From Candidatus Hodarchaeota archaeon (GTDB taxonomy: Archaea > Asgardarchaeota > Heimdallarchaeia > Hodarchaeales > YT1-039): a stretch of DNA of 29,716 nucleotides. The translations under genes and the position numbers were made by a program. This document shows, piece by piece, positions 7,849 to 15,362 of the stretch (within the stretch, counting starts at the first letter, position 1; each line of letters starts with the position of its first letter). The stretch lies in contig JAEOTF010000204.1 in assembly GCA_016840025.1 (NCBI GenBank), forward strand, positions 1 to 29,716, read 5' to 3'. The notes below the pieces were generated by a model, which was given only the letters and a program-made list of their open reading frames with translations, was not told the DNA's origin and did no database searches.

Positions 7849-9285
7849 TTAATTTCTACGCTTACGTTTCATCAATGCCTGTGTTGCTATCGCACTCACA
7901 CCAATAACTACAAGTGTTATTGTAAATCCTGGTGCTTCTTCTTCTGAAGATGTTGAGGTATCTGTAGGTTCTGTAGTAGTTAATGGGTTTGGAGTGTACG
8001 TAGTTTCAATTGGTGGAGCAACTTTGCTTGCTGGAAGTCGTTCAACAAGTTTAGCAATGAGAATACCGTTTGTTTCAGATGCTGCCCTGTCATCTAGCCA
8101 TACTTCAGCAATATACATCTCAGCAAGACCTTGGTGATCTTCAGGTCGCAAATATGTTGGACCTTTAGGTGTGGTAATGTTGAGACCAGTTTCTAGATAA
8201 CGAATCATTGTTTCTGTATCCAGACTTGTGATTTCATTTGTTGCTTCGACTAAGAATTGCGCAGTAGCGAACCCACTAGCAGTAAACAATTCTGGAACCC
8301 TGTAGTTAAGACCCAAGGCTCCATTTGGTTTAACATTTCTATCTATATGGGCTTGTACCATCCAATCATTAACGGCATTATCGGGTAATTCGTACCCGTA
8401 AAGACACAATCCTGTTCCACCGACCAAAGTTGCAGGTGGGGTCAAAGTTCCTTCAATTGAGTTCATTGACAAAATGTCGATGACAGCAGTGCTGACTTCC
8501 ATGTAGTTAGCGACCTCATTTGTCGCTAAATCAGCAAAGAGAGCTGTAAAGCTGCCTGCCCAAATGATAAACAAGTAATCTATGTCATCCGATGTGTCTG
8601 CTGTTAAGATATTAGTTATATAAGGTGTAAAGTCAGTAGTTGTTAATGCAGCATATTCCTCAGCAGCAACCGTTCCACCTTTCTCAGCTATTACCGCTTT
8701 CATTGCAGTTACGCCACTATATCCAAAAGAGTAGTCAGCTGCAAGAAAAGCAAAATTGGTAGCATTAAGTGTGTCCATAGCATAAGTTACACCTGCATAA
8801 GCGTCATGCCAGCTATTTCTAGCAATTCGAAAGGTGTATTTATTGAAACTAGCCCCTGTGAGCGCTGAATCGGCACCAGGAGTTATGAAATAGAGTTTTT
8901 TATACTCTTCTGCTATAGGAGCAATTGCACCAGCAACACTGCTATAAGTTCCTCCTACGAGAATGTCAATGCCGTCCTGTTCTATAGCATTCCTGACTAG
9001 TGTTGGTGCGTCGGTAGCAGAACCTTGTGTATCATAATAAGTAATTTCATAAGGTCTTCCTGCGTCTGTTGCGTTAGTGTTGTCAGTAGAATAAACCAAC
9101 CCTAGTTCAAATCCTTGCATAGACCACGGTGCGTACACTGCGAGAGATGCAGTTGTTATTGGGGCAAAAAATCCGATTTTAATTGGTTCTTCAGCTTTCA
9201 GCCTTGCCTCTGTTGGAGAAGCTTTTAATGAAGGCAGAAAAACTAATAATACCAAGAAAAATAGACCGTAGTATTTATTTTTCAT
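7849..9285 (-). CDS. ABC transporter substrate-binding protein (LivK type) with PGF-like C-terminal anchor
   Basis: Extracellular type-1 periplasmic-binding-fold protein of the HAAT family, 478 residues. Residues 1-23 form a signal peptide (basic MKNKYY, then a hydrophobic stretch). The binding fold begins at IKIGFFAPITTASLAVYAP. Conserved segments include DGIDILVGGTYSSVAGAIAP and FAFLAADYSFGYSG. The C-terminus is tripartite: a Thr/Ser/Pro/Glu-rich spacer, the motif PGF, and a hydrophobic helix ending RKRRN. This resembles archaeal PGF-CTERM-like sorting or anchoring signals, which keep the protein at the cell surface. I start at ATG 9285 because GGAGG lies eight bases upstream; a TTG at 9300 overlaps that GGAGG itself. 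It precedes the operon encoding the matching permeases and ATPases and is its obvious ligand receptor. The ligand is unknown. Confidence 0.9.
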   Translation of the reverse strand: MKNKYYGLFFLVLLVFLPSLKASPTEARLKAEEPIKIGFFAPITTASLAVYAPWSMQGFELGLVYSTDNTNATDAGRPYEITYYDTQGSATDAPTLVRNAIEQDGIDILVGGTYSSVAGAIAPIAEEYKKLYFITPGADSALTGASFNKYTFRIARNSWHDAYAGVTYAMDTLNATNFAFLAADYSFGYSGVTAMKAVIAEKGGTVAAEEYAALTTTDFTPYITNILTADTSDDIDYLFIIWAGSFTALFADLATNEVANYMEVSTAVIDILSMNSIEGTLTPPATLVGGTGLCLYGYELPDNAVNDWMVQAHIDRNVKPNGALGLNYRVPELFTASGFATAQFLVEATNEITSLDTETMIRYLETGLNITTPKGPTYLRPEDHQGLAEMYIAEVWLDDRAASETNGILIAKLVERLPASKVAPPIETTYTPNPLTTTEPTDTSTSSEEEAPGFTITLVVIGVSAIATQALMKRKRRN

Positions 9286-9300
9286 TTTTTTATCCTCCAA

Positions 9301-9665
9301 AAAGGAATTTTAATCATCTTCTAAGGGTATAATATAAGCATTATTAGAAGTAAGATTATGTGTTAAGTTCCTCTTTTTTCTTCAGAAATAAGAATTGGTC
9401 TACATTATTCATTATATTACTATGAACCTGTAGCTCATAAGTATGTTATCCAATTAGGAATTCGGTGTATTTACGTCAGGTCCAAAGCTATTGAAAACCT
9501 GAACCAATTTATAGAAGAACTAAAGCCAAAACGGTAAATTCTATATTTTGTATATGAATAATCCTTTTTTCGTGTTTTTATTACTTTATATGTCTTATGA
9601 AGATAAAGTTTTAAGAAGATGAACCCAATTTTTCTCTATGATTCTATCTAAACGGGAGTATGATA
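9301..9665. other. Divergent intergenic region with a possible gene remnant
   Basis: This region separates the minus-strand livK-like gene from the plus-strand NYN gene and holds both promoters. From 9367 to 9537 the plus strand is open for 56 codons with protein-like sequence (for example IRCIYVRSKAIENLNQFIEE, then LKPKR and a stop). It has no ATG, GTG or TTG at its head and no ribosome site. It may be the tail of a decayed gene; I do not recognise the family. The gene downstream has GGGAG seven bases before ATG 9666. Confidence 0.3.
9328..9337 (-). promoter_or_regulatory. TATA-box-like element ahead of the livK-like gene
   Basis: On the minus strand the sequence reads TTATATTATA, 43-52 nt before the chosen ATG. 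Archaeal TATA boxes lie about 25 nt before transcription start, so the transcript would begin near 9307 and carry a leader of roughly 20 nt that includes the GGAGG site. Confidence 0.45.
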
Positions 9666-10688
9666 ATGGTTAATGAGGAAGGCACAATCAAAGATCAAGA
9701 CCAAGTTCAAGATCAATCCAAGCGCTTATTAACTCGTGTAGCGGTTTTTTGGGACATTGAAAATTGTCAACCACCAGCGGCTGTTTCTGGGACGGCTGTA
9801 GTGCAAGACTTACGTCATAGTTTATTAGAATTTGGCTCTATCCGTCAAATCCGTGCATATGCTGATCTTAACCTCCTCAAAGCTTCAATGCGCCTTGAGC
9901 TTCAACGGTCGGGCATTCAATTATTGGATGTCCCTTCCGCTAAGAAAGATGCAGCGGATAAAATGATGCTTACTGATATGATGATGTTTGCTTTAGATAA
10001 TCCACCCCCACAACGGATCATATTGATCTCGGGGGATCAGGATTTCGCTTATACGTTAGCACGCTTACGGAACATCGGCTATGAGATTGTGCTCGTCATT
10101 CCCCCTGTGGGGGCTCATCCAACGTTACGTGCTCAAGCGGATTTTATTATTAATTGGCAAGACTTATTTCAACTTAAGAAAGAATTAACAGATGGAACTT
10201 ATCTTGAAGCGCTGATCGAGGTCTTAAAAGAGTTCCAAGAACGCGAGGAACTCTCACCAGCTTTTGCTGTTGTCGGAAAACGTCTTAATCAGCGTTATCC
10301 CGCATGGCGAAATCATACAGGGCAACAGAAGTTAATAAATTATATTGAATCTGCAAGAAAGCAGGGGTTGGTTGAAATTACAGGGACTCCCCCAAAACTT
10401 CATGTCTCTTTAGTAGAAGAGAAGCTAAAAGAGCCCAAACGAATTGCTAAAGAAGATCGTTTTGCTCCTTTACTAAAAATACTGAATAATGCACATAACC
10501 AAGGGAATGAGGAAGTAGAGTTTGCTGCGATTGGGATGGAACTTCGTATCCAAGATCCCGATTGGCAAGAAACATTAGGTGTAAGAAGATTAAAAGATTA
10601 TATGCTTGAAGCGAAAGAAGCAGGATATGTTGAAATCCGTTCAGTAGGTTTGCAACATTATGCGAAAATCCCTAAAACAAAGAACTGA
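9666..10688 (+). CDS. NYN-domain ribonuclease with two OST-HTH/LOTUS-type winged helices
   Basis: A 340-residue protein. Residues 23-170 are a NYN (PIN-like) nuclease domain: VAVFWDIEN with Asp30, AADKMMLTDMM with Asp98 and Asp104, and ISGDQDF with Asp124 and Asp126 give the acidic metal-binding set. Two winged-helix modules follow, about 178-250 (AFAVVGKRLNQRYPAW...KLINYIESARKQGLVEI) and 265-335 (RRLKDYMLEAKEAGYVEI), matching OST-HTH/LOTUS domains, which bind RNA. The architecture resembles bacterial NYN-LOTUS proteins and, more distantly, animal MARF1. The expected role is RNA cleavage or RNA decay in the cytoplasm; the target is unknown. ATG 9666 is preferred over ATG 9660 because GGGAG is only one base before the latter. 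It stands alone, convergent with the NAD kinase gene 22 nt away. Codon choice looks somewhat more GC-rich than its neighbours. Confidence 0.88.
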   Translation: MVNEEGTIKDQDQVQDQSKRLLTRVAVFWDIENCQPPAAVSGTAVVQDLRHSLLEFGSIRQIRAYADLNLLKASMRLELQRSGIQLLDVPSAKKDAADKMMLTDMMMFALDNPPPQRIILISGDQDFAYTLARLRNIGYEIVLVIPPVGAHPTLRAQADFIINWQDLFQLKKELTDGTYLEALIEVLKEFQEREELSPAFAVVGKRLNQRYPAWRNHTGQQKLINYIESARKQGLVEITGTPPKLHVSLVEEKLKEPKRIAKEDRFAPLLKILNNAHNQGNEEVEFAAIGMELRIQDPDWQETLGVRRLKDYMLEAKEAGYVEIRSVGLQHYAKIPKTKN

Positions 10689-10710
10689 CTAATAACATCT
10701 ATGATAGTAC

Positions 10711-11829
10711 TCAAAAAGTGACTTTATAGACAGCTTTTTCATGATATCCGGTAATTACTCTGATGTAACCGCTTAAAATTTGGTTTATTTCATTATCTCC
10801 AGAATCAACCAGAAAGGGTTTCCCTCTAAGGGATTGAATTTTTTGCTTTGTAGCAACTACTATAATATTGTCTTTTCCGACTTGTTCAATTACTATAGGA
10901 CTTAATTGTTGATTACCCCTTCCAAACAAGTATCCTTGACCACCAATTGGGGTAATAATTAATTTTGTTTTATTTCCATAAGAAAGATGCCCAAGAAGAG
11001 TTTTTTCATTAAGATCCTTTTCAACTAACTTTTTGTTATAGATGAGATCTACACCGAGTAAGGTATTATCTAGACCTAATTTTTCCATGATAGGTCTTGT
11101 TGTCGTACCAGGACCAATAATATAGTAAGTATCATCTTCCATGTTTTCAATGATGTCCTCAGCAATAGCTTCTTGAGAGATTTGTTCATTTGGGGGACTA
11201 CCTGATTTCATTCCTTGAACATGTCTTTCCTCAAAGGGAATCTTTAGATAACCATATAATTGGGCTGTTAACGACCCAGCTCTATAAGAATCCTCATCAA
11301 TGTCCATTACTTCAGCTTCTTTCACTTTTCTAACTTTATTCTGAAGATATAACGCAGCTAAGTCACCCGCTCTCAAGGGATTCCACGCATAAACAGCTGA
11401 ATGCATTTTTACGCCTGTTGGGATTCCGAGTACGACTGTTTCATCTCCCACTGCATTGTAAATGTCTCGTGCAGTTCCATCTCCCCCAGAAAATAGGAGA
11501 AGGTCAACATTGAGTTCTTTTAAGTCGTTAGAAGCCTTTTGAGTATCAATTCCGGTTGTTTTTCCTTTTTCTATAGAACCGATAGTCTTGGGGAGAAATC
11601 CACATTCAATAGCTACATCTTCACCCATCTCGTCTGGGTAGGTGATTAGTTCAATTTCATCTCTTAAAGAAGTCATTCTCTTGAGAGCTTCTTTTGTTCG
11701 CCTAGGGGATTCTGGTTCTGCCCCAAGTTGTTTTGCTTTTTCTAGAATATCATCTCCGTCAGTTCCTTTAAGCCCTACTTTACCTCCCATTCCTGCGATG
11801 GGATTTATGATTAATCCTAGTTTTTTCAT
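10711..11829 (-). CDS. Archaeal-type ATP-NAD kinase family protein
   Basis: A 372-residue member of the predicted ATP- or polyphosphate-dependent NAD kinase group (COG3199-like), which makes NADP from NAD. The N-terminus reads [21 protein letters not shown], typical of that group. The nucleotide loop is [14 protein letters not shown], followed by [15 protein letters not shown]. The substrate region carries DSYRAG and [17 protein letters not shown]. Length fits the family (about 340-380), longer than bacterial NadK. The ATG at 11829 has AAGGA upstream. It is a single gene, convergent with the NYN gene. Some members of this group act on other nucleotides or lipids, so NAD kinase is the family-level call. 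Confidence 0.85.
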   Translation of the reverse strand: MKKLGLIINPIAGMGGKVGLKGTDGDDILEKAKQLGAEPESPRRTKEALKRMTSLRDEIELITYPDEMGEDVAIECGFLPKTIGSIEKGKTTGIDTQKASNDLKELNVDLLLFSGGDGTARDIYNAVGDETVVLGIPTGVKMHSAVYAWNPLRAGDLAALYLQNKVRKVKEAEVMDIDEDSYRAGSLTAQLYGYLKIPFEERHVQGMKSGSPPNEQISQEAIAEDIIENMEDDTYYIIGPGTTTRPIMEKLGLDNTLLGVDLIYNKKLVEKDLNEKTLLGHLSYGNKTKLIITPIGGQGYLFGRGNQQLSPIVIEQVGKDNIIVVATKQKIQSLRGKPFLVDSGDNEINQILSGYIRVITGYHEKAVYKVTF

Positions 11830-11918
11830 CCGAATCCTTACTTCTTGAATTACTTTCTTGTTTTCTCAAATATGCTCTTCAAGAGCTAACCCAGGTAAAT
11901 TTTTTGATCTTTGGATAA

Positions 11919-12230
11919 TTATCTTAAGATTTCATTGTTTAGTAAGCTATTCTTGAATTGGAAATCTTTTTGTAGCTTTTGTTGGACACTCTCTGTAATT
12001 TCTTCTTCTTTCATGAAATAAACTGAAATTGAAAAATGTTGTGCAATGACGAGCGAATAACAGTCTGCTAACGCAATTGTATACCTACATTTAATCTTGG
12101 CGGCAATATCTCCTAATTCAAGAATTCTTAAAACTAAAAATTATTTAAAATCGCTTCCACAAGTGTTTTAGCTTTATTCCAATCTTTTTGTCAACATATG
12201 TATAATCATTGATACTAACATGAGTGTGTT
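11919..12230 (-). pseudogene. Decayed PIN-domain (VapC-like) toxin gene
   Basis: Between the NAD kinase and Kelch genes the minus strand encodes pieces of a PIN domain in more than one frame. From 12140 down to the stop at 11919-11921 one frame reads VLRILELGDIAAKIKCRYT and IALADCYSLVIAQHFS, the characteristic C-terminal half of VapC-type PIN proteins with the conserved Asp of LADC. Just upstream, about 12141-12205, another frame reads KDWNKAKTLVEAILNNF, which fits the helix immediately before it. The two join if one base is shifted in the T-run at 12137-12141. Still further upstream a third frame gives THVSINDYTYVDKK. No start codon or antitoxin gene is visible. The N-terminal Asp motif is absent, so it is probably inactive. 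The rest of the 11830-12406 gap holds nothing else I recognise except the promoter of the next gene. Confidence 0.55.
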
Positions 12231-12347
12231 TAGTTACAAAAGATTAATTTTCAAGTACTTATCTGATTAATTGTGGAATTATCTTTTTTCTTTTAGTTTT
12301 GTATTAATTATTGACGTCTGTGAAGAAGAAATACTTAACAAAAGAAA

Positions 12348-12360
12348 CTTAATATATCTA
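12348..12360 (+). promoter_or_regulatory. TATA-box-like promoter of the Kelch-repeat gene
   Basis: CTTAATATATCTA preceded by the purine-rich AAAGAAA resembles an archaeal BRE-plus-TATA pair. It lies about 50 nt ahead of the chosen start at 12407, the same spacing as at the livK-like gene, so transcription would begin near 12378. Confidence 0.4.
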
Positions 12361-12406
12361 TGAAGTTTTTACATGATAAAGTTAATTTTTGAAGGGCATG
12401 GTTATA

Positions 12407-13921
12407 ATGAAAACTAGAACTAGAAATAGGAATAGTACATTTTTACTTAGTCTGCTTGGTCTAGTAATTGTAATTGGTTTGATTACGGGACTCATCACTG
12501 ATAGGGGGGCTGCAGCCACAGGTGAATGGACGTGGATGTCAGGGAACGATACGATATACCACATGGGTACTTACGGGACGAAAGGAACACCTGCGGCTTC
12601 TAACGTTCCAGGAACAAGGAGAGGTAGTAGTACTTGGGTAGATATGAGTGACGACTTATGGTTATTTGGGGGAGACGGTCAAAGTAGTACTGGATCAGGA
12701 TATCTCAATGACTTGTGGCGGTACGATACTACCACAGGTGTATGGACCTGGATGTCAGGAAACGATACGCATGACCAATTAGGAACGTACGGAGCGAAAG
12801 GAACACCTGCGGCTTCCAACGTCCCAGGAGCCAGAGTTGGGAGTCTTTCTTGGCGAGATACGGGCGGTGATTTCTGGTTATTCGGGGGATACGGCTACGA
12901 TACTACCACTGCGACAGCTCAGCTCAATGACCTGTGGCGGTACAATACTACCTCGGGTGAATGGACCTGGATGTCGGGGAATAATACGTGGGGAGAAGCG
13001 GGTACCTACGGAACGAAAGGAACACCTGCGGCTTCAAACGTCCCAGGAGCCAGAGTTTACAGTATTTCCTGGCGAGACACGAGCGGTGATTTCTGGTTAT
13101 TTGGAGGAAACGGCTACGATAAGGATGGGGCGTTTGGCCCGCTTAATGACCTGTGGCGGTACAATACTACCTCGGGTGTATGGACCTGGATGTCAGGAAA
13201 CGATACAGGATACCAGTTAGGAACGTACGGAACGAAAGGAACACCTGCGGCTTCCAACATCCCAGGAGCGAGGAGGGTAAGTATTTCCTGGCTAGACACA
13301 AACAATGATCTCTGGTTATACGGAGGAAAAGGCCTCGATAGTGAAGGAACGTATTGGGAACTCGGTGACTTGTGGCGGTACGATACTACCTCGGGTGAAT
13401 GGACCTGGATGTCAGGAAGTGATATAGTAAACGAGTTAGGAACGTACGGAACGAAAGGAACGCCTGCGGCTTCCAACATCCCAGGAGCTAGGGAAGGAGG
13501 TGTTTCCTGGGTAGACAAAGGTGGTGACCTTTGGTTATTCGGGGGAGCTGGGTTATATGGTTATCTCAATGACCTGTGGTGGTACGATATTAGCACGGGT
13601 GAATGGACTTGGATGTCAGGAAACAATACATATGACCCATTGGGGACGTACGGGACAAAAGGAACACCTGCGGCTTCCAACATCCCAGGAGGCAGAGTTT
13701 GGTTCGTTTCCTGGATAGACGCGGCTGGTGACTTCTGGATATTCGGGGGATACGGTAAGGACAATGTTTCGCCAACCGCGGGTGAGTTTAATGACCTGTG
13801 GCGGTACAGTACTCCTACTATACCAGAGTTTGAGATGATTGACACGAATAAAATCATTGTACTCTTCACTGGAGGACTTTTTGTAACTATCTACATAAGT
13901 AAACGGAGAAAAACTTACTAA
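12407..13921 (+). CDS. Secreted, membrane-anchored six-repeat Kelch-like beta-propeller protein
   Basis: A 504-residue surface protein. Residues 1-35 are a signal peptide (MKTRTRNRN, then a long hydrophobic run). Six copies of a 68-73-residue repeat follow, each with WTWMSGN, GTYGTKGTPAASN-[VI]-PG-x-R, a Trp-Asp pair, D-[LF]-W-[LI]-[FY]-GG and LNDLWRY, which is a Kelch-like blade. Six blades suggest a closed propeller. After the last blade, PEFEMIDTNKI leads into a hydrophobic helix (IIVLFTGGLFVTIYIS) and a basic tail KRRKTY, so it is anchored with the propeller outside. I start at ATG 12407, since AAGGG lies about ten bases upstream and the earlier TTG and ATG sit on that site. The gene is distinctly more GC-rich than the surrounding DNA. 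Binding partner unknown; such propellers commonly mediate surface adhesion or protein binding. Confidence 0.85.
   Translation: MKTRTRNRNSTFLLSLLGLVIVIGLITGLITDRGAAATGEWTWMSGNDTIYHMGTYGTKGTPAASNVPGTRRGSSTWVDMSDDLWLFGGDGQSSTGSGYLNDLWRYDTTTGVWTWMSGNDTHDQLGTYGAKGTPAASNVPGARVGSLSWRDTGGDFWLFGGYGYDTTTATAQLNDLWRYNTTSGEWTWMSGNNTWGEAGTYGTKGTPAASNVPGARVYSISWRDTSGDFWLFGGNGYDKDGAFGPLNDLWRYNTTSGVWTWMSGNDTGYQLGTYGTKGTPAASNIPGARRVSISWLDTNNDLWLYGGKGLDSEGTYWELGDLWRYDTTSGEWTWMSGSDIVNELGTYGTKGTPAASNIPGAREGGVSWVDKGGDLWLFGGAGLYGYLNDLWWYDISTGEWTWMSGNNTYDPLGTYGTKGTPAASNIPGGRVWFVSWIDAAGDFWIFGGYGKDNVSPTAGEFNDLWRYSTPTIPEFEMIDTNKIIVLFTGGLFVTIYISKRRKTY
12524..13809 (+). repeat. Six tandem coding repeats of about 204-219 bp (Kelch blades)
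   Basis: The marker GGAAC[AG]CCTGCGGCTTC recurs at 12584, 12800, 13019, 13238, 13457 and 13661, giving periods of 216, 219, 219, 219 and 204 bp, all multiples of three. Several blocks are almost identical at the DNA level, which points to recent duplication or gene-internal homogenisation. The variable parts are the loops between the conserved strands. Confidence 0.9.
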
Positions 13922-14144
13922 AACCTGGAATGTTCCCAATCATGACAACATAGGATAAAAAAATATTCTGCGCTTGATAAGTTCGAGGTTACAATAGAAC
14001 AACGCTTCCTCTTTTAAAAATTGTAAACTTGCGATTGCTTGAAACCTTTTAAAACTTAGAAAGTAGGAATCGATTCATGAATGTAACAGTCGTAATGTCG
14101 AAGGATATGACATTCGCTCTTCCTAGCAATGGAGTACTCTCACT

Positions 14145-15263
14145 GTGTCGACTAATAAGGGTTATAGTGATTTAATCAATCACTTCCAGTCTTGGATATT
14201 CGGGATGCCAGAATCCGATTACCTCTTACCAATATTGGAACTACGATTCACTCCTGAAGAAGCTGTGTTTCTAGCTAAAATCCCATTCTTACCTCACTCA
14301 GTTGATCAACTTTCAGAAAAGTTAAAAATTCCTATAGATGAGCTTGAAAGGAAATTAGATGAATTAGCACGTAAAGGGGCTATTTACCGTGTAGAAGGAA
14401 GAAATGCAGTTCGATATGCCTTGGGAGATACATTACTTATTTTTTACCGCACGCCTGGTTGGCCAGGGATAGATGATGAATGGAATAGAAAGATCAGCCC
14501 GTTATTAAACCAGTATTATATTGATATTCTAGCTAGCGATGTCGTTGGACACCATACGCAGGGTCTCAGGGCAATTCCAGTAAATAAAACTATCAAAGAC
14601 AAGCGTAAAATCATACCCTATGAAGATATTTTGAAAGTAATAGATCAGGTAGAATATTACTCGGTGACTACATGCGCCTGCCGTCACAGGAAGAAACTCG
14701 ACCCCGTTTTTGGAGAGAATCACTGCAAACATGAAACAGAAAATTGTTTACACTTTGATAAGTTAGGCAGATATATAGTACAAAGTGGGTTGGGAAAGGA
14801 AATAACCCGTGAAGAAACGCTGGAAATACTGGCTAAAGCAGCTGATGCTGGATTGGTCCATGGTGTTTCTAATACAGTAGAAGGTATAGATACAATCTGT
14901 AATTGCTGCTCGAGCTGTTGCTTGTACCTAGAATCTATTGTAAAGATGCCTGAACCGGTTCCAAGAGGTCATCAACAGTCTTCCTACATCAGAAAAATGG
15001 ATGCAGGGATATGTAAAGCCTGTGGTTGGTGCGTTAAACGCTGTCCTATGAAGGCGCTTGAACTCACGGGTAAAAAAGTGTCATTCAAGCCTGATCTATG
15101 CCTAGGGTGCGGAGTTTGCGTACATAAATGCCCAACAGGTGCTTCGTATCTAATATATCGGGGAGAGGAACAGGACGTTCCGAAAAAACCAAGAGAACTG
15201 GCCTATCGATTATTAAAAGAGCGGGGACACGACCCATTAGAAGTATCTAGAAAAAACTCTTAG
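14145..15263 (+). CDS. Winged-helix protein fused to Cys-rich Fe-S region and 2x[4Fe-4S] ferredoxin domain
   Basis: A 372-residue cytoplasmic protein. Residues about 35-95 resemble a winged helix (SVDQLSEKLKIPIDELERKLDELARKGAIYRV). A middle part carries many cysteines: TTCACRHRKK with Cys177/179, then Cys194 and Cys201, and ICNCCSSCC with Cys252/254/255/258/259. The C-terminal part has two classical clusters, CKACGWCVKRCP (Cys290/293/296/300) and CLGCGVCVHKCP (Cys319/322/325/329). This is the architecture of annotated 4Fe-4S proteins common in anaerobes. Electron transfer or redox-dependent regulation is likely, but no partner enzyme is adjacent. The only usable start is GTG 14145; GGAG lies ten bases upstream and an in-frame TAG stands at 14124. 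It is followed by an inverted repeat. Confidence 0.82.
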   Translation: MSTNKGYSDLINHFQSWIFGMPESDYLLPILELRFTPEEAVFLAKIPFLPHSVDQLSEKLKIPIDELERKLDELARKGAIYRVEGRNAVRYALGDTLLIFYRTPGWPGIDDEWNRKISPLLNQYYIDILASDVVGHHTQGLRAIPVNKTIKDKRKIIPYEDILKVIDQVEYYSVTTCACRHRKKLDPVFGENHCKHETENCLHFDKLGRYIVQSGLGKEITREETLEILAKAADAGLVHGVSNTVEGIDTICNCCSSCCLYLESIVKMPEPVPRGHQQSSYIRKMDAGICKACGWCVKRCPMKALELTGKKVSFKPDLCLGCGVCVHKCPTGASYLIYRGEEQDVPKKPRELAYRLLKERGHDPLEVSRKNS

Positions 15264-15265
15264 TT

Positions 15266-15307
15266 GAGAAGAACCCTCCGGTTGTTTCCGAAACATTAGT
15301 TCTTCTC
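15266..15307. terminator. Inverted repeat between convergent genes, likely bidirectional terminator
   Basis: Nine-base perfect arms GAGAAGAAC (15266-15274) and GTTCTTCTC (15299-15307) enclose a 24-nt loop that itself contains the palindrome GTTTCCGAAAC. It starts three bases after the Fe-S gene stop and about 55 nt beyond the end of gcvPB on the other strand. There is no strong T-run, so termination is inferred from position and structure. Confidence 0.5.
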
Positions 15308-15362
15308 CAGGTTCCAATGGATTTCTTCAGATAACAATGTAGCTAAGAAGATAGTATGGGAT

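Noticed and set aside
13114..13518. A 134-codon open frame on the minus strand, and others at 13561-13869, opposite the Kelch gene
   Set aside because: These frames are open because the coding repeats of the plus-strand gene are homogeneous. The peptides repeat the same phrase and have no family signature.
12524..13809. Repeated 216-219-bp blocks that could suggest a mobile or satellite repeat
   Set aside because: Periods are all multiples of three, the frame is continuous and the product is a Kelch-like protein with signal peptide and anchor.
14070..14080. Palindrome GAATCGATTC upstream of the Fe-S gene
   Set aside because: Ten bases of self-complementary sequence is expected by chance in a window of this size, and its position is not tied to a promoter.
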